Below are positions 16,132 through 23,637 of a DNA stretch of 64,000 nt, in pieces. The stretch is taken from contig NZ_JARVKW010000012.1 in NCBI RefSeq assembly GCF_029813775.1, positions 107,598 through 171,597 of the forward strand, in the 5' to 3' direction. The position numbers were made by a program, and so were the translations under genes. Position 1 is the first letter of the stretch. Each line of letters starts with the position of its first letter. The DNA is from Streptomyces sp. DH24. Its GTDB lineage: Bacteria; Actinomycetota; Actinomycetes; Streptomycetales; Streptomycetaceae. The notes below the pieces were generated by a model. That model searched no databases. It had not been told where the DNA came from and worked only from the letters and a program-made list of their open reading frames with translations.

Positions 16132-17244
16132 GTGAGTACCACCAGCACCGTCGAACGCGCCCTGCGGGCCGCCCTCTACGACTCCGCCGACGCGTCCCTG
16201 GACACCGCCGCCTCGCTGCTCGCCGCGGACCCGGACGCGGACGCCGAACTCGCCCGGCGCGGTGAGGAGTTCGTCGCGACGGCCTGGCGGCGCGGCTGGC
16301 AGCCCGCCGACCTCGTACGGATCGTGCGCCGCGAGCTGGACGACGTACACGTACGGCTGGTGTCGGCGCTGATCCGGGCGCAGGCACCGCACGACCGGCC
16401 GCGCGGGCGCCGCTGGACCGCCCAGCTCGGCGGGCTGACCGACGAGGCGCCGCCCCGCACCGACCGCTTCACGCACGCCACCACGGTGCTGGAGCTGTAC
16501 CGGCTGCTGCTGCGGCTGCCCGGCCTCGAACCGCTGGAGGAATCCGTGGACGAGCCGGCCCGTGGGCGCCGGCCGGAGTCCCGCGCGCTCACCCGCATCC
16601 GCGCCCTGCTCGCCAAGGCGGAAGCCACCGGATACCCCGAGGAGGCGGAGGCGCTCAGCGCGAAGGCGCAGGAGCTGATGGCCCGGCACAGCATCGACGC
16701 GGCGCTGCTGTCCGCCGGGGCGCCCTCGCCCGACGCGCCCGGCGCCTGCCGGATCGGTGTGGAACCGCCGTACGAGCAGGCCAAGGCGGTGCTGCTGGAC
16801 GCGGTCGCCGGCGCGAACCACTGCCGTGCCGTGTGGAACGAGGACCTCTGCTTCTCCACGGTCGTCGGTTTCGAGGCCGACCTGGAGGTGGTCGAACTCC
16901 TCTACACCTCGCTGCTCGTGCAGGACCAGACCGCGATGACCAGGGCGGAGGCCGCGCAGCGGGCCGGCGGACGCAAGCGGACCAAGGCCTTCCGGCAAGC
17001 CTTCCTCGCCGCGTACGCCCATCGCGTCGGCACCCGGCTCCAGGCCGCCGCCGAGACCCAGGTGACCGACGACCTGCTGCCGGTCCTCGCCTCCCGCGAG
17101 GTCGCGGTCACCGGCCGGCTGGACAGCATGTTCCCGGAGACGACCACGACCCGGCTGCGCGGCGCACGTGACGAGGCGGGCTGGACGGAGGGCGCCCGAG
17201 CGGCCGACCGCGCGGAGGTCAGACCACGCCCGCACCTGCGTTGA
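16132..17244 (+). CDS. DUF2786 domain-containing protein
   Basis: A 370-residue soluble protein. The DUF2786 signature lies in the middle (RALTRIRALLAKAEATGYPEEAEALSAKAQELMARHSID, split across about residues 160-198), with flanking actinobacterial domains. No catalytic residues are evident and the molecular role is unknown. I chose GTG 16132 because the open frame upstream overlaps the operator region of the divergent HTH/Clp-N gene. Ribosome-site evidence is weak, with CACCAT six bases upstream. It is divergent from the HTH/Clp-N gene and convergent with a lipoprotein gene, with a shared hairpin at 17250-17269. Confidence 0.75.
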   Translation: MSTTSTVERALRAALYDSADASLDTAASLLAADPDADAELARRGEEFVATAWRRGWQPADLVRIVRRELDDVHVRLVSALIRAQAPHDRPRGRRWTAQLGGLTDEAPPRTDRFTHATTVLELYRLLLRLPGLEPLEESVDEPARGRRPESRALTRIRALLAKAEATGYPEEAEALSAKAQELMARHSIDAALLSAGAPSPDAPGACRIGVEPPYEQAKAVLLDAVAGANHCRAVWNEDLCFSTVVGFEADLEVVELLYTSLLVQDQTAMTRAEAAQRAGGRKRTKAFRQAFLAAYAHRVGTRLQAAAETQVTDDLLPVLASREVAVTGRLDSMFPETTTTRLRGARDEAGWTEGARAADRAEVRPRPHLR

Positions 17245-17249
17245 CGGTG

Positions 17250-17269
17250 CCGTCCGCCTGTCCGGACGG
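17250..17269. terminator. Bidirectional hairpin between convergent genes
   Basis: CCGTCCG (17250-17256) pairs with CGGACGG (17263-17269) around a 6-base loop. It lies 5 bases after the DUF2786 stop and 50 bases before the end of the facing lipoprotein gene. Confidence 0.55.
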
Positions 17270-17319
17270 GCCTGCGGTCACGGCCGTCCGCCCGCCCCGG
17301 CCTGCGGTGTCGAGAACGC

Positions 17320-17850
17320 TCAGTCCCCGGCCTGCTGGAAGGCGCCCACGGAGATGTCGGCGGCGCTCGTGCCGGCGATCGGGCCGTACGTCCACGGGAA
17401 GCCGCGGTCGTCGGAGTCGCCGGGCAGCGTGATCTTCAGGGTGTCGGCCGCGAGGCTGTCCGCGGCGCCCTCCTCACCGCGCACGTACGTGATCGTGAAC
17501 GACGCGGACTGTCCCTCGGCGAGCGTCAGCTTCTGCGCCTTGGCGCCCTGCTGCGCGGGGACCTCGACGGACTCGCTGCCGGTCGAGACATCCACGCCGG
17601 GCAGGCCGTCCAGGGTGCAACTGGCGCCCTTGTTCGTGATGTTGACGGGGATGTTGCCGGTGTCCCCGGCGGCGGGCGCGGCGTTCGCGGGGCCGACCTC
17701 GACATCGACCTCGCCGATCCGGCAGGCCGTACCGCCCCCGGTCGTGGCTGCCGCCTTGCCGTCGCCCTCACCGCCGTCGCCCCCGCTGCCGCAGGCGGTG
17801 AGGAGGAGGGCCGCGGTGAAGGCGGTGACGGTGATCGCCGTGGTGCGCAT
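17320..17850 (-). CDS. DUF4232-type secreted lipoprotein
   Basis: A 176-residue protein with a lipobox LTAC (Cys at residue 20) after a short hydrophobic signal, then a Gly/Asp-rich linker. The folded domain has two cysteines (TACRIGEV and ASCTLDGLPG), probably disulphide-linked, and a beta-sandwich pattern typical of DUF4232 (GNIPVNITNKG, SASFTITYV). It should sit on the outer face of the membrane. Its role is unknown. ATG 17850 is preceded by GGGGACC. It lies upstream of no other gene on its strand and downstream of a similar lipoprotein gene, possibly co-transcribed with it (101-base gap). Confidence 0.75.
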   Translation of the reverse strand: MRTTAITVTAFTAALLLTACGSGGDGGEGDGKAAATTGGGTACRIGEVDVEVGPANAAPAAGDTGNIPVNITNKGASCTLDGLPGVDVSTGSESVEVPAQQGAKAQKLTLAEGQSASFTITYVRGEEGAADSLAADTLKITLPGDSDDRGFPWTYGPIAGTSAADISVGAFQQAGD

Positions 17851-17951
17851 GAGAGGTCCCCAGGGTGCTCGGTCGTTGACGGTGCCCGTGGATCATCACG
17901 CACCGGGCGGTGGACCGGTCGCCCGGGTCCGCCGAAACGCCGTCGGCGGCT

Positions 17952-18509
17952 CTACGACCCCAGCCCCGCCGTGGGCAGCCCCGTCGGCAGCTTCCCGCCC
18001 TCGGACCTGGTGTACGTCTCCTCGCCGAGGGTTCCCTGCCAGGTCACCGTCAGCTTCGTCGCGTTCACGGTGCCGACCGTGCCGTTGGACCGGTCCTTGT
18101 CGCCGTCCGCGCACTTGAGACGGATCGACTGCTCCTCGGCGGTGCCGCTGCACACGGTGCCGCCCGTCGCGAACAGCCCGGCCTGCGTGCCGTTGATCAC
18201 CAGGGCCACGGCCTTGCCGTCGGTCGTGGCGAGCCAGCTGCCCTCCAGCCCGCCGGGGGTGGCGGACGCCGACGCGCCGTCACTCGCGCCGCCGTCGCCG
18301 TCGCCGGCGGGCGCCGATGCGGAGGGTGTGTCCGACGCCTTGTCGGCGCCGCCGCCGTCACCGCCGTCGCTGCACGCGGTCAGCGCGAGCGCGCCGGCCA
18401 GCCCCGCGGCCGCGGCCCGCAGCGGCCGGCGTGACACGGTGCGCGAGCGAGGCGAGGGGCGTGAGCCACCTGAAAGGCGCGAGAGGCGCGAGAAGGTCGG
18501 CGAAGTCAC
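17952..18509 (-). CDS. Secreted lipoprotein, unknown
   Basis: A 185-residue protein with a twin-Arg-like basic N-terminus, hydrophobic core and lipobox LTAC, then about 50 residues of Gly/Ser/Asp/Ala linker. The C-terminal domain has two cysteines (GTVCSG and LKCADG) and short beta-like repeats (GSWLATTDGKAVALVI, LTVTWQGTLGEE). I know of no assigned function. I chose GTG 18509 because GGGAG lies five bases upstream of it on the minus strand. The TTG four codons earlier would overlap that ribosome site. Confidence 0.7.
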   Translation of the reverse strand: MTSPTFSRLSRLSGGSRPSPRSRTVSRRPLRAAAAGLAGALALTACSDGGDGGGADKASDTPSASAPAGDGDGGASDGASASATPGGLEGSWLATTDGKAVALVINGTQAGLFATGGTVCSGTAEEQSIRLKCADGDKDRSNGTVGTVNATKLTVTWQGTLGEETYTRSEGGKLPTGLPTAGLGS

Positions 18510-18753
18510 TGGAACTCCCAAGCTGTAGCCGGTGGCCCGGGGCGAGCCCGCGGACCCGGCCCGGATCGAGCCCGTCGGCCCGGTGGCCGCAAGCTACCAG
18601 CACCCGCAAGGACCCTCCGGGAAACGCCGGATACGCCGGTCTGGCCCGGGCAGGGAGCCTCTTACCGGCCCTCCCGGCAACGCCCGCAACTCAGGCCCCT
18701 CGACCCCAACCGCACAGGCGCCACCCTCCCCTCACCTCACGCCCGGCCCCACC

Positions 18754-19059
18754 TCACCAGGACGACTTCCGCACCCCCGGCAAGTACCCCGCATGCGCCT
18801 GTGACCGCAGGGAGACGCGGGACAGTCCGAACGTCCGGAAGTAGCCGCGCGGGCGCCCGTCCACCTGGTCCCGGTTGCGTACGCGCGTGGCGCTCGCGTC
18901 GCGCGGCTGCCTGCGCAACTCCGCCTGCGCGGCCAGGCGTTCGGCCTCCGACGACGACGGGCGGCGGATGATCTCCTTCAGCTCGGCGCGGCGCGCGGCG
19001 TACCGCGCGACGATCTCCTGCCGCTTCTCGTTCTTCGCGATCTTGCTCTTCTTGGCCAT
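18754..19059 (-). CDS. rpsN: 30S ribosomal protein S14, zinc-independent paralogue
   Basis: A 101-residue S14 of the long cysteine-free class ([18 protein letters not shown]-terminal [19 protein letters not shown]). The zinc type is about 61 residues with CxxC pairs, and none are present here. It replaces the zinc-binding S14 when zinc is scarce. Its ATG shares one base with the stop of rpmB (TGATG), so the two are translationally coupled. It is the second gene of the leftward arm from the Zur-type site at 19332-19346. Confidence 0.95.
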   Translation of the reverse strand: MAKKSKIAKNEKRQEIVARYAARRAELKEIIRRPSSSEAERLAAQAELRRQPRDASATRVRNRDQVDGRPRGYFRTFGLSRVSLRSQAHAGYLPGVRKSSW

Positions 19060-19295
19060 CAGACCTTCACCCCCCGCGCGCGGATGCGGGCGACGGCGGC
19101 CTCGACGCCGATCGTGTCGACGGTCTTGATGCCCCTGGCGCTCAGCCGCAGGCGCACGTGGCGGCCTTCGCTCGGCAGCCAGTACCGCTTGGTCTGGATG
19201 TTGGGGTCGAACCGGCGTGAGGTGCGCCGGTGGGAGTGCGAGATGCGGTTGCCGAAGCCCGGCCGGGCCCCGGTCAGCATGCAGTGGGCGGACAT
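19059..19295 (-). CDS. rpmB: 50S ribosomal protein L28, zinc-independent paralogue
   Basis: A 78-residue L28 ([20 protein letters not shown], later [18 protein letters not shown]). It has only one cysteine, so it lacks the CxxC pairs of the zinc form. It is the first gene of the leftward arm of the divergent ribosomal-protein locus. ATG 19295 has AGAGAGG rather far upstream. It overlaps rpsN by one base. Expression is expected under zinc starvation, by relief of Zur. Confidence 0.95.
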   Translation of the reverse strand: MSAHCMLTGARPGFGNRISHSHRRTSRRFDPNIQTKRYWLPSEGRHVRLRLSARGIKTVDTIGVEAAVARIRARGVKV

Positions 19296-19331
19296 GGGTG
19301 GTGACGTACCTCTCTGCTCAGCTTGTGTAAA

Positions 19332-19346
19332 TGGAATTCATTTTCA
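19332..19346. promoter_or_regulatory. Zur-type box between rpmB and rpmG
   Basis: TGGAATTCATTTTCA matches the actinobacterial Zur palindrome (consensus TGAAAATGATTTTCA) at 12 of 15 positions, with one arm perfect. It is placed between divergent genes for cysteine-free ribosomal proteins, the classical Zur targets. It lies immediately 5' of the rpmG -10, so Zur binding should repress both directions. Confidence 0.75.
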
Positions 19347-19359
19347 GTAAGATAGCAGC
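19347..19359 (+). promoter_or_regulatory. -10 box for leaderless rpmG
   Basis: TAAGAT (19347-19352, after TTTTCAG) sits close before ATG 19360, and TTGTGT (19323-19328) could be the -35 with an 18-base spacer that contains the Zur box. No Shine-Dalgarno is present, so the mRNA is probably leaderless. Confidence 0.5.
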
Positions 19360-19524
19360 ATGGCACGCAACGAACTCCGGCCGGTCATCAAGCTCCGGTC
19401 CACGGCCGGGACCGGCTACACCTACGTGACCCGCAAGAACCGCCGCAACGACCCGGACCGCCTGATCCTGCGCAAGTTCGACCCGGTCGCCGGCCGGCAC
19501 GTCGACTTCCGAGAGGAGCGCTGA
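19360..19524 (+). CDS. rpmG: 50S ribosomal protein L33, zinc-independent paralogue
   Basis: A 54-residue L33 starting [20 protein letters not shown] and ending FREER, with no cysteine (the zinc form has two CxxC). It heads the rightward arm rpmG-rpmE2-mrf-rpsR. The start is ATG 19360, apparently leaderless, directly downstream of the Zur-type box. It is followed by rpmE2 after 9 bases. Confidence 0.95.
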   Translation: MARNELRPVIKLRSTAGTGYTYVTRKNRRNDPDRLILRKFDPVAGRHVDFREER

Positions 19525-19533
19525 ACAGCCGTC

Positions 19534-19782
19534 ATGCGCAAGGGAATCCACCCGGACTACCGTCCCGTCGTCTTCCGCGACAAGGCGGCCGACTACGCCT
19601 TCCTCACCCGCTCGACCATGACGAGCGACCGCACGATCGAGTGGGAGGACGGCAACACCTACCCGGTCGTCGACGTCGAGATCTCGAACGTCAGCCACCC
19701 CTTCTACACGGGCACCGCGCGCGTCCTGGACACCGCGGGCCGCGTCGAGCGCTTCGAGCGCCGGTACGGGAAGCGGGGCTGA
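19534..19782 (+). CDS. rpmE2: 50S ribosomal protein L31 type B (zinc-independent)
   Basis: An 82-residue L31 of type B ([20 protein letters not shown], with [21 protein letters not shown]). The CxxC zinc motif of type A is absent. GAGAGGAGCG, overlapping the end of rpmG, serves as the ribosome site. The stop is 4 bases before the GTG of the MRF-like gene, indicating one transcript. Type B L31 displaces zinc-loaded L31 and frees zinc, in B. subtilis for example. Confidence 0.95.
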   Translation: MRKGIHPDYRPVVFRDKAADYAFLTRSTMTSDRTIEWEDGNTYPVVDVEISNVSHPFYTGTARVLDTAGRVERFERRYGKRG

Positions 19783-19786
19783 CCCG

Positions 19787-20938
19787 GTGCCCGAGCTCCC
19801 CGTCGTGATCGTCGGCGGTCTGCACGCCGACGCCCGCAAGGCGGCCGTGGCGCGGCTGCTGGCCGACGTGCCCGGCAGCGTCGCCCTCCACCACGACCTG
19901 GCGACGGCCGCAGCGGGCACGGTCGTACGGACCGTCCGCGACGCGCGCGGCGTCGTCAGCGCCGGTGAGGCGCCGCTCGTCAACGACTGCGCCTGCTGCG
20001 CCCTGCGCGAGGACCTGGTGCCGGAGCTGGTCCGCCTCAGGGACGCGGGTGACACCCGGCTCGCGGTGGTCGAACTGTGGGACTCCGTCGAGCCGAAGGC
20101 CATGGCGGAGGTGGTCACGGCCGGCGGGCTCACCGTCACCGGTGTGCTCACGGCCGTCGACCCGGCGCTGGTGCTGCCCTACCTCGGCAACGGCGACGAC
20201 CTCGCCGAGGGCGGTCTCGCCGCGGCGGCCACCGATCAGCGCACGGTCGCCGACACCTTCGCGCGCCAGCTGGAGTACGCGCCCGTCCTTGCCGTCCTCG
20301 ACTCACCGGAGGCCGACGACGAGGACCGGGAACTGCTCGCCCAACTGCATCCGACGGCCCGTACGGTGCCGATCGGGGACGGTGAACCAGCGGGCGAGCA
20401 CTCGCCGTTGGCCCGTGCCGCCCTCGCCGGTTTCGACGTGGAGGCGGCGGCCGCCGCCCAGCATCCGGCGTGCGCGCTGCTGCCCGCCGACGCCGACGCG
20501 CACGGCGTGGCCACGCTGGTCTGGCACCGGCGCCGCCCCTTCCACCCGGGCCGGCTGTACGAGGCGCTGGAGGACCTGACCTGCGCCGCGGCCCGCAGCC
20601 GGGGCCGGTTCTGGCTCGCCGACAAGCCGGACGTGCTGCTGCACTGGGACGCGGCCGGCGGCGCCCTGTGCGTGGAGAGCGCGGGGCCCTGGCTCGCCGC
20701 GCTGCCGGACGCGGCCTGGGAGATGGTGCCGCCGGTGCGCCGGGCCGCCGCCGCGCTGGACTGGCACCCCGAGCACGGCGACTGCTGCCAGCACCTCGTC
20801 TTCACGTCCCCCGGCCTCGACCGCGATGGGCTGGAACGGCTCCTGGAGTCCTGCCTGTTGACCGACGCCGAGTACGCCGCCGGGCGCGACGCCTGGAAGC
20901 GGCTCCCGCCCGCCTTCGACACCCTCCTGGAGGTCTGA
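19787..20938 (+). CDS. mrf: CobW-like protein, MRF (ribosome hibernation factor-recruiting) type
   Basis: A 383-residue member of the CobW/COG0523 group. It carries the CxCC metal-binding motif ([12 protein letters not shown]) and a C-terminal CobW domain ([16 protein letters not shown] and later a CCQH motif). The usual Walker A (GxxGxGKT) is replaced by [11 protein letters not shown], so nucleotide hydrolysis is doubtful. In mycobacteria the homologue in the same zinc-repressed operon, MRF, recruits the hibernation factor Mpy/HPF to zinc-free ribosomes. Operon context makes the same role likely here. GTG 19787 is 4 bases after rpmE2. A zinc-chaperone role is the alternative. Confidence 0.85.
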   Translation: MPELPVVIVGGLHADARKAAVARLLADVPGSVALHHDLATAAAGTVVRTVRDARGVVSAGEAPLVNDCACCALREDLVPELVRLRDAGDTRLAVVELWDSVEPKAMAEVVTAGGLTVTGVLTAVDPALVLPYLGNGDDLAEGGLAAAATDQRTVADTFARQLEYAPVLAVLDSPEADDEDRELLAQLHPTARTVPIGDGEPAGEHSPLARAALAGFDVEAAAAAQHPACALLPADADAHGVATLVWHRRRPFHPGRLYEALEDLTCAAARSRGRFWLADKPDVLLHWDAAGGALCVESAGPWLAALPDAAWEMVPPVRRAAAALDWHPEHGDCCQHLVFTSPGLDRDGLERLLESCLLTDAEYAAGRDAWKRLPPAFDTLLEV

Positions 20939-20945
20939 CCCCGCC

Positions 20946-21179
20946 ATGCCCCGCAAGAGCGACCGCAAGCCCGTCAAGGCCCGGCCCAATCCCCTGGATC
21001 AGGCAGGCATCACGTACATCGACTACAAGGACACCGACCTGCTGCGGAGGTTCATCTCCGACCGCGGCAAGATCCGCAGTCGGCGCGTCACCCGCGTGTC
21101 GGCGCAGCAGCAGCGGCAGTTGGCCCGGGCGATCAAGAACGCGCGCGAGATGGCGCTGCTGCCGTACGCCGATCGCTGA
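20946..21179 (+). CDS. rpsR: 30S ribosomal protein S18, zinc-independent paralogue
   Basis: A 77-residue S18 ([21 protein letters not shown], ending [20 protein letters not shown]) with no cysteines. It is the last gene of the zinc-starvation operon, 7 bases after the MRF-like gene, and is followed by a 10-bp hairpin. Confidence 0.95.
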   Translation: MPRKSDRKPVKARPNPLDQAGITYIDYKDTDLLRRFISDRGKIRSRRVTRVSAQQQRQLARAIKNAREMALLPYADR

Positions 21180-21192
21180 CCTTTAGTGAACG

Positions 21193-21236
21193 GGCGGGAG
21201 CCTCCTTACGTGAGAACGTGTGGGGCGGCTCCCGCC
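21193..21236 (+). terminator. Terminator of the zinc-starvation ribosomal operon
   Basis: GGCGGGAGCC (21193-21202) and GGCTCCCGCC (21227-21236) are perfect 10-bp arms, followed by TTCTGTTGT. They begin 13 bases after the rpsR stop. Confidence 0.75.
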
Positions 21237-21420
21237 TTCTGTTGTCGGCAGGGGCGGGTGAGGCGCGGCTCCTGCCGGATGATCGGCCGGGGACGGAACA
21301 CGGAGGCGGTGCTGTGCGTCTTTCCTCGTGCCCGGGGGATTCGAATCGGGTGGTCCGGGCAAACGCAGCAACACAGGCCGAGCCGCGTGGTCCGAGGTGT
21401 AACCGCAGGATAACCCCGCG

Positions 21421-21467
21421 TGCACGTGCATCTGCTCATGCGATTGCACTTGAAACACAGCTATGAT
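21421..21467 (+). promoter_or_regulatory. Upstream elements of the DUF397 gene
   Basis: Two elements stand out. TGCACGTGCATCTGC (21421-21435) recurs exactly, inverted, at 22446-22460 upstream of the facing ATPase gene. TGAAACACAGCTATGAT (21451-21467), which ends in a -10-like TATGAT, recurs with three changes at 23547-23563 before the aldehyde dehydrogenase. The first is a candidate operator and the second a candidate promoter element. Confidence 0.5.
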
Positions 21468-21529
21468 CCGGGACAGTTGACCACTGCATCAATGGCCTCA
21501 CCAGCCAGTGCATCACCGGGGAGCGACCT

Positions 21530-21799
21530 GTGGACCACGACGTGCACGACGCCCACGACGCGTCCGGCGTGTACAACGGCATCGCCGCCACACAGCTGCA
21601 CGGCGTGGCCTGGCAGAAGAGCCGGCACAGCAACTCGCAGGGCTCCTGCGTGGAGTTCGCGCGGCTGCCCGGCGGCGACGTCGCGGTGCGCAACTCGCGC
21701 TTCCCGGACGGGCCCGCTCTCGTCTACACGCGCGCGGAGATCGAGGCGATGCTCCTGGGCGTGAAGGACGGCGAGTTCGACCACCTGGTCCGGGGCTGA
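21530..21799 (+). CDS. DUF397 domain-containing protein
   Basis: An 89-residue protein with the DUF397 core (WQKSRHSNSQGSCVEFARLP, then VAVRNSRFPDGPALVYT). DUF397 proteins are small Streptomyces partners encoded next to XRE/DUF5753 regulators and anti-sigma-like ATPases (the whiJ/abaA-type loci). In whiJ-type systems they are thought to modulate the DNA-binding partner. GTG 21530 has GGGGAG about 6 bases upstream. It is convergent with the ATPase gene and belongs with the XRE gene at 22689. Confidence 0.85.
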   Translation: MDHDVHDAHDASGVYNGIAATQLHGVAWQKSRHSNSQGSCVEFARLPGGDVAVRNSRFPDGPALVYTRAEIEAMLLGVKDGEFDHLVRG

Positions 21800-21807
21800 C
21801 CGCCACC

Positions 21808-21832
21808 CGGCGCCCACCTGTGAAGGGTGCCG
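21808..21832. terminator. Hairpin between convergent DUF397 and ATPase genes
   Basis: CGGCgCCC (21808-21815) pairs with GGGtGCCG (21825-21832), including one G-T pair, around a 9-base loop. It lies between the two stops. Confidence 0.45.
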
Positions 21833-21854
21833 CGCGAGCGCGGGGGGCGGTTCG

Positions 21855-22355
21855 TCAGTCGACGGGCCCCGGCAGACGGAACAGCGCCCAGACCACCTTG
21901 CCGTTGAGGGTGCCGGCCAGCGGGTGCCAGCCCCAGCTGTCGCTGAAGGACTGGACGAGGAACAGCCCGCGGCCCGACTCGGCCGAGAAGTCGTCCGAGT
22001 TGCCGGCCACCGGACTGTCGATGCTGGGGTCGCGCACCGCGCACACCAGACGCTCGGTCCAGCGCAGCAGGTGCAGCCGCACGGGCGGACTCTGCTCGGG
22101 CCCCCGCGGGGTGTTCGAGGGCAGGGCGTGCCGCAGGGCGTTGGTCACCAGCTCGGAGACCACCAGGCACACGTCGTCGAACCGGTCGTCGGCGTCCCAC
22201 TGGCCGAGGGTTCTGCGCGTGAAGTGCCGTGCCTCGCGCACCGCTTCGAAGCGGGCGGGCAGGGCGCAGGAGGCGGCGTTGGACACTGCCGCGGGGTCGA
22301 GCGGCGGAAGGCCCTGCCGTAACGGCTGGAGCATGGTCGATCCATTCGTCCCCAT
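21855..22355 (-). CDS. Anti-sigma/RsbW-like HATPase
   Basis: A 166-residue GHKL ATPase domain protein. The N-box is in CLVVSELVTNALRHA, and the G1 and G2 regions are VRDPS and ESGRGLFLVQSFSDSWG. This is the stand-alone HATPase_c_2 type abundant in Streptomyces and related to the RsbW/SpoIIAB anti-sigma kinases, but without an adjacent sigma factor. I chose ATG 22355 over GTG 22364 because GGGGGAG lies 8 bases before the ATG and would run into the GTG. It is divergent from the XRE gene and convergent with DUF397. Its partner may be the XRE protein or a remote anti-anti-sigma factor. Confidence 0.8.
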   Translation of the reverse strand: MGTNGSTMLQPLRQGLPPLDPAAVSNAASCALPARFEAVREARHFTRRTLGQWDADDRFDDVCLVVSELVTNALRHALPSNTPRGPEQSPPVRLHLLRWTERLVCAVRDPSIDSPVAGNSDDFSAESGRGLFLVQSFSDSWGWHPLAGTLNGKVVWALFRLPGPVD

Positions 22356-22434
22356 GCGAGGCACTCCCCCGGGATTTCGCGGTCGTGGCGATGCGGCGCG
22401 GTGGTGCGGGGACCATGGTTTCGGATGGGAACAC

Positions 22435-22460
22435 CAGATGCAAGGGCAGATGCACGTGCA
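22435..22460 (-). promoter_or_regulatory. Repeated sites upstream of the ATPase gene
   Basis: CAGATGCA occurs twice (22435-22442 and 22447-22454). The second copy is part of GCAGATGCACGTGCA (22446-22460), the exact inverse of the element at 21421-21435. Seen from each gene, both copies read TGCACGTGCATCTGC in the same orientation and at a similar distance (about 95 bases) from the start codon. Confidence 0.55.
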
Positions 22461-22688
22461 GGTGACCGAAATGGACCTGCCCGTGCCGCTTGTTGGTCAA
22501 TTTTTCCGTCATCTTCACGGCCCCGTCGTGTCGGCGGGTGTCCGACTTCCCTCCCTTGTGTGCCCTCGCCTGTCGCCTCTTGTGCTAATTCTTTGGCGCG
22601 ATTCCGTTTCCGTAACCGGGCAAGTACTGCTCGGAGTGTTTTAGTGGCAGACTTCGGCACCTGAAGACGGTTGGGGAGGCTGGCGAAG

Positions 22689-23549
22689 GTGAGCGCGGGA
22701 GAGCCGGGATCGGTGGTGCGGCGCATGCTGCTCGGATCACAACTCAGGCGTCTGCGTGAGGCTCGGGGGATCACGCGCGAGGCGGCGGGCTACTCGATCC
22801 GCGCCTCGGAATCGAAGATCAGCCGGATGGAACTGGGCCGGGTGAGCTTCAAGACGAGGGACGTCGAGGACCTGCTGACGCTGTACGGCATCACGGACGA
22901 GCAGGAGCGTTCGTCGCTGCTGGCCCTCGCCAAGGAGGCCAACGTCGCGGGCTGGTGGCACAGTTACTCCGACGTGCTGCCCAGCTGGTTCCCCACCTAC
23001 GTCGGCCTGGAGGGCGCGGCGTCGCTGATCCGGGCGTACGAGGTGCAGTTCGTGCACGGCCTGGTGCAGACGGCGGAGTACGCCCGCGCGGTCGTGCGGC
23101 GCGGCATGAAGGGGGCGAGCGACGCCGACGTGGAGCGGCGCGTGGCGCTGCGCATGGAGCGGCAGAAGTACCTCGTCGACGAGAGCGCGCCCGACTTCCA
23201 CATCGTCCTGGACGAGGCCGCCCTGCGCCGCCCCTACGGCGACCGCGACGTGATGCGCGGCCAGTTGCAGCACCTGATCGAGGTCTCCGAGCGGCCCAAC
23301 GTGCGGCTGCAGGTCATGCCGTTCGGCTTCGGCGGGCACTCCGGCGAGAGTGGCGCGTTCACGATCCTCAGCTTCCCCGAGCCGGACCTGTCGGACGTCG
23401 TGTACCTGGAGCAGCTCACCAGCGCGCTCTACCTCGACAAGGCCGAGGACGTCGCCCAGTACGAGAAGGCGCTGAAGGAACTCCAGCACGACAGCCCCGG
23501 GCCGGACGAGAGCCGGGACCTTCTCCGGGGGCTCCTTCAACTCTCCTGA
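22689..23549 (+). CDS. XRE-family regulator with DUF5753 domain
   Basis: A 286-residue protein. Residues about 15-70 are a Cro/cI-type HTH (LGSQLRRLREARGITREAAG and SKISRMELG). The rest is the DUF5753 effector domain (WWHSYSDVLPSWFPTYVGLE, YEVQFVHGLVQTAEYARAVV). Such regulators pair with DUF397 proteins and ATPases and control development or antibiotic genes in Streptomyces. GTG 22689 has GGGGAGG (22673-22679) nine bases upstream. The TTG at 22671 would overlap that site. The adjacent DUF397 and ATPase genes and the repeated 15-mer suggest a local regulon. No ligand can be read from the sequence. Confidence 0.88.
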   Translation: MSAGEPGSVVRRMLLGSQLRRLREARGITREAAGYSIRASESKISRMELGRVSFKTRDVEDLLTLYGITDEQERSSLLALAKEANVAGWWHSYSDVLPSWFPTYVGLEGAASLIRAYEVQFVHGLVQTAEYARAVVRRGMKGASDADVERRVALRMERQKYLVDESAPDFHIVLDEAALRRPYGDRDVMRGQLQHLIEVSERPNVRLQVMPFGFGGHSGESGAFTILSFPEPDLSDVVYLEQLTSALYLDKAEDVAQYEKALKELQHDSPGPDESRDLLRGLLQLS

Positions 23550-23563
23550 AACACAAGTACGAT
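23547..23563 (+). promoter_or_regulatory. Promoter-like element before the aldehyde dehydrogenase
   Basis: TGAAACACAAGTACGAT matches 21451-21467 at 14 of 17 positions and ends in a -10-like TACGAT. It overlaps the stop codon of the XRE gene and lies 75 bases before ATG 23638. Confidence 0.45.
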
Positions 23564-23637
23564 GACGTGTGATCAGACCGTGAAGTTGATCGGGTGTCGA
23601 CTTCGTCTGCTTCGGCAGCAAGGGATTGAGGGATCAC

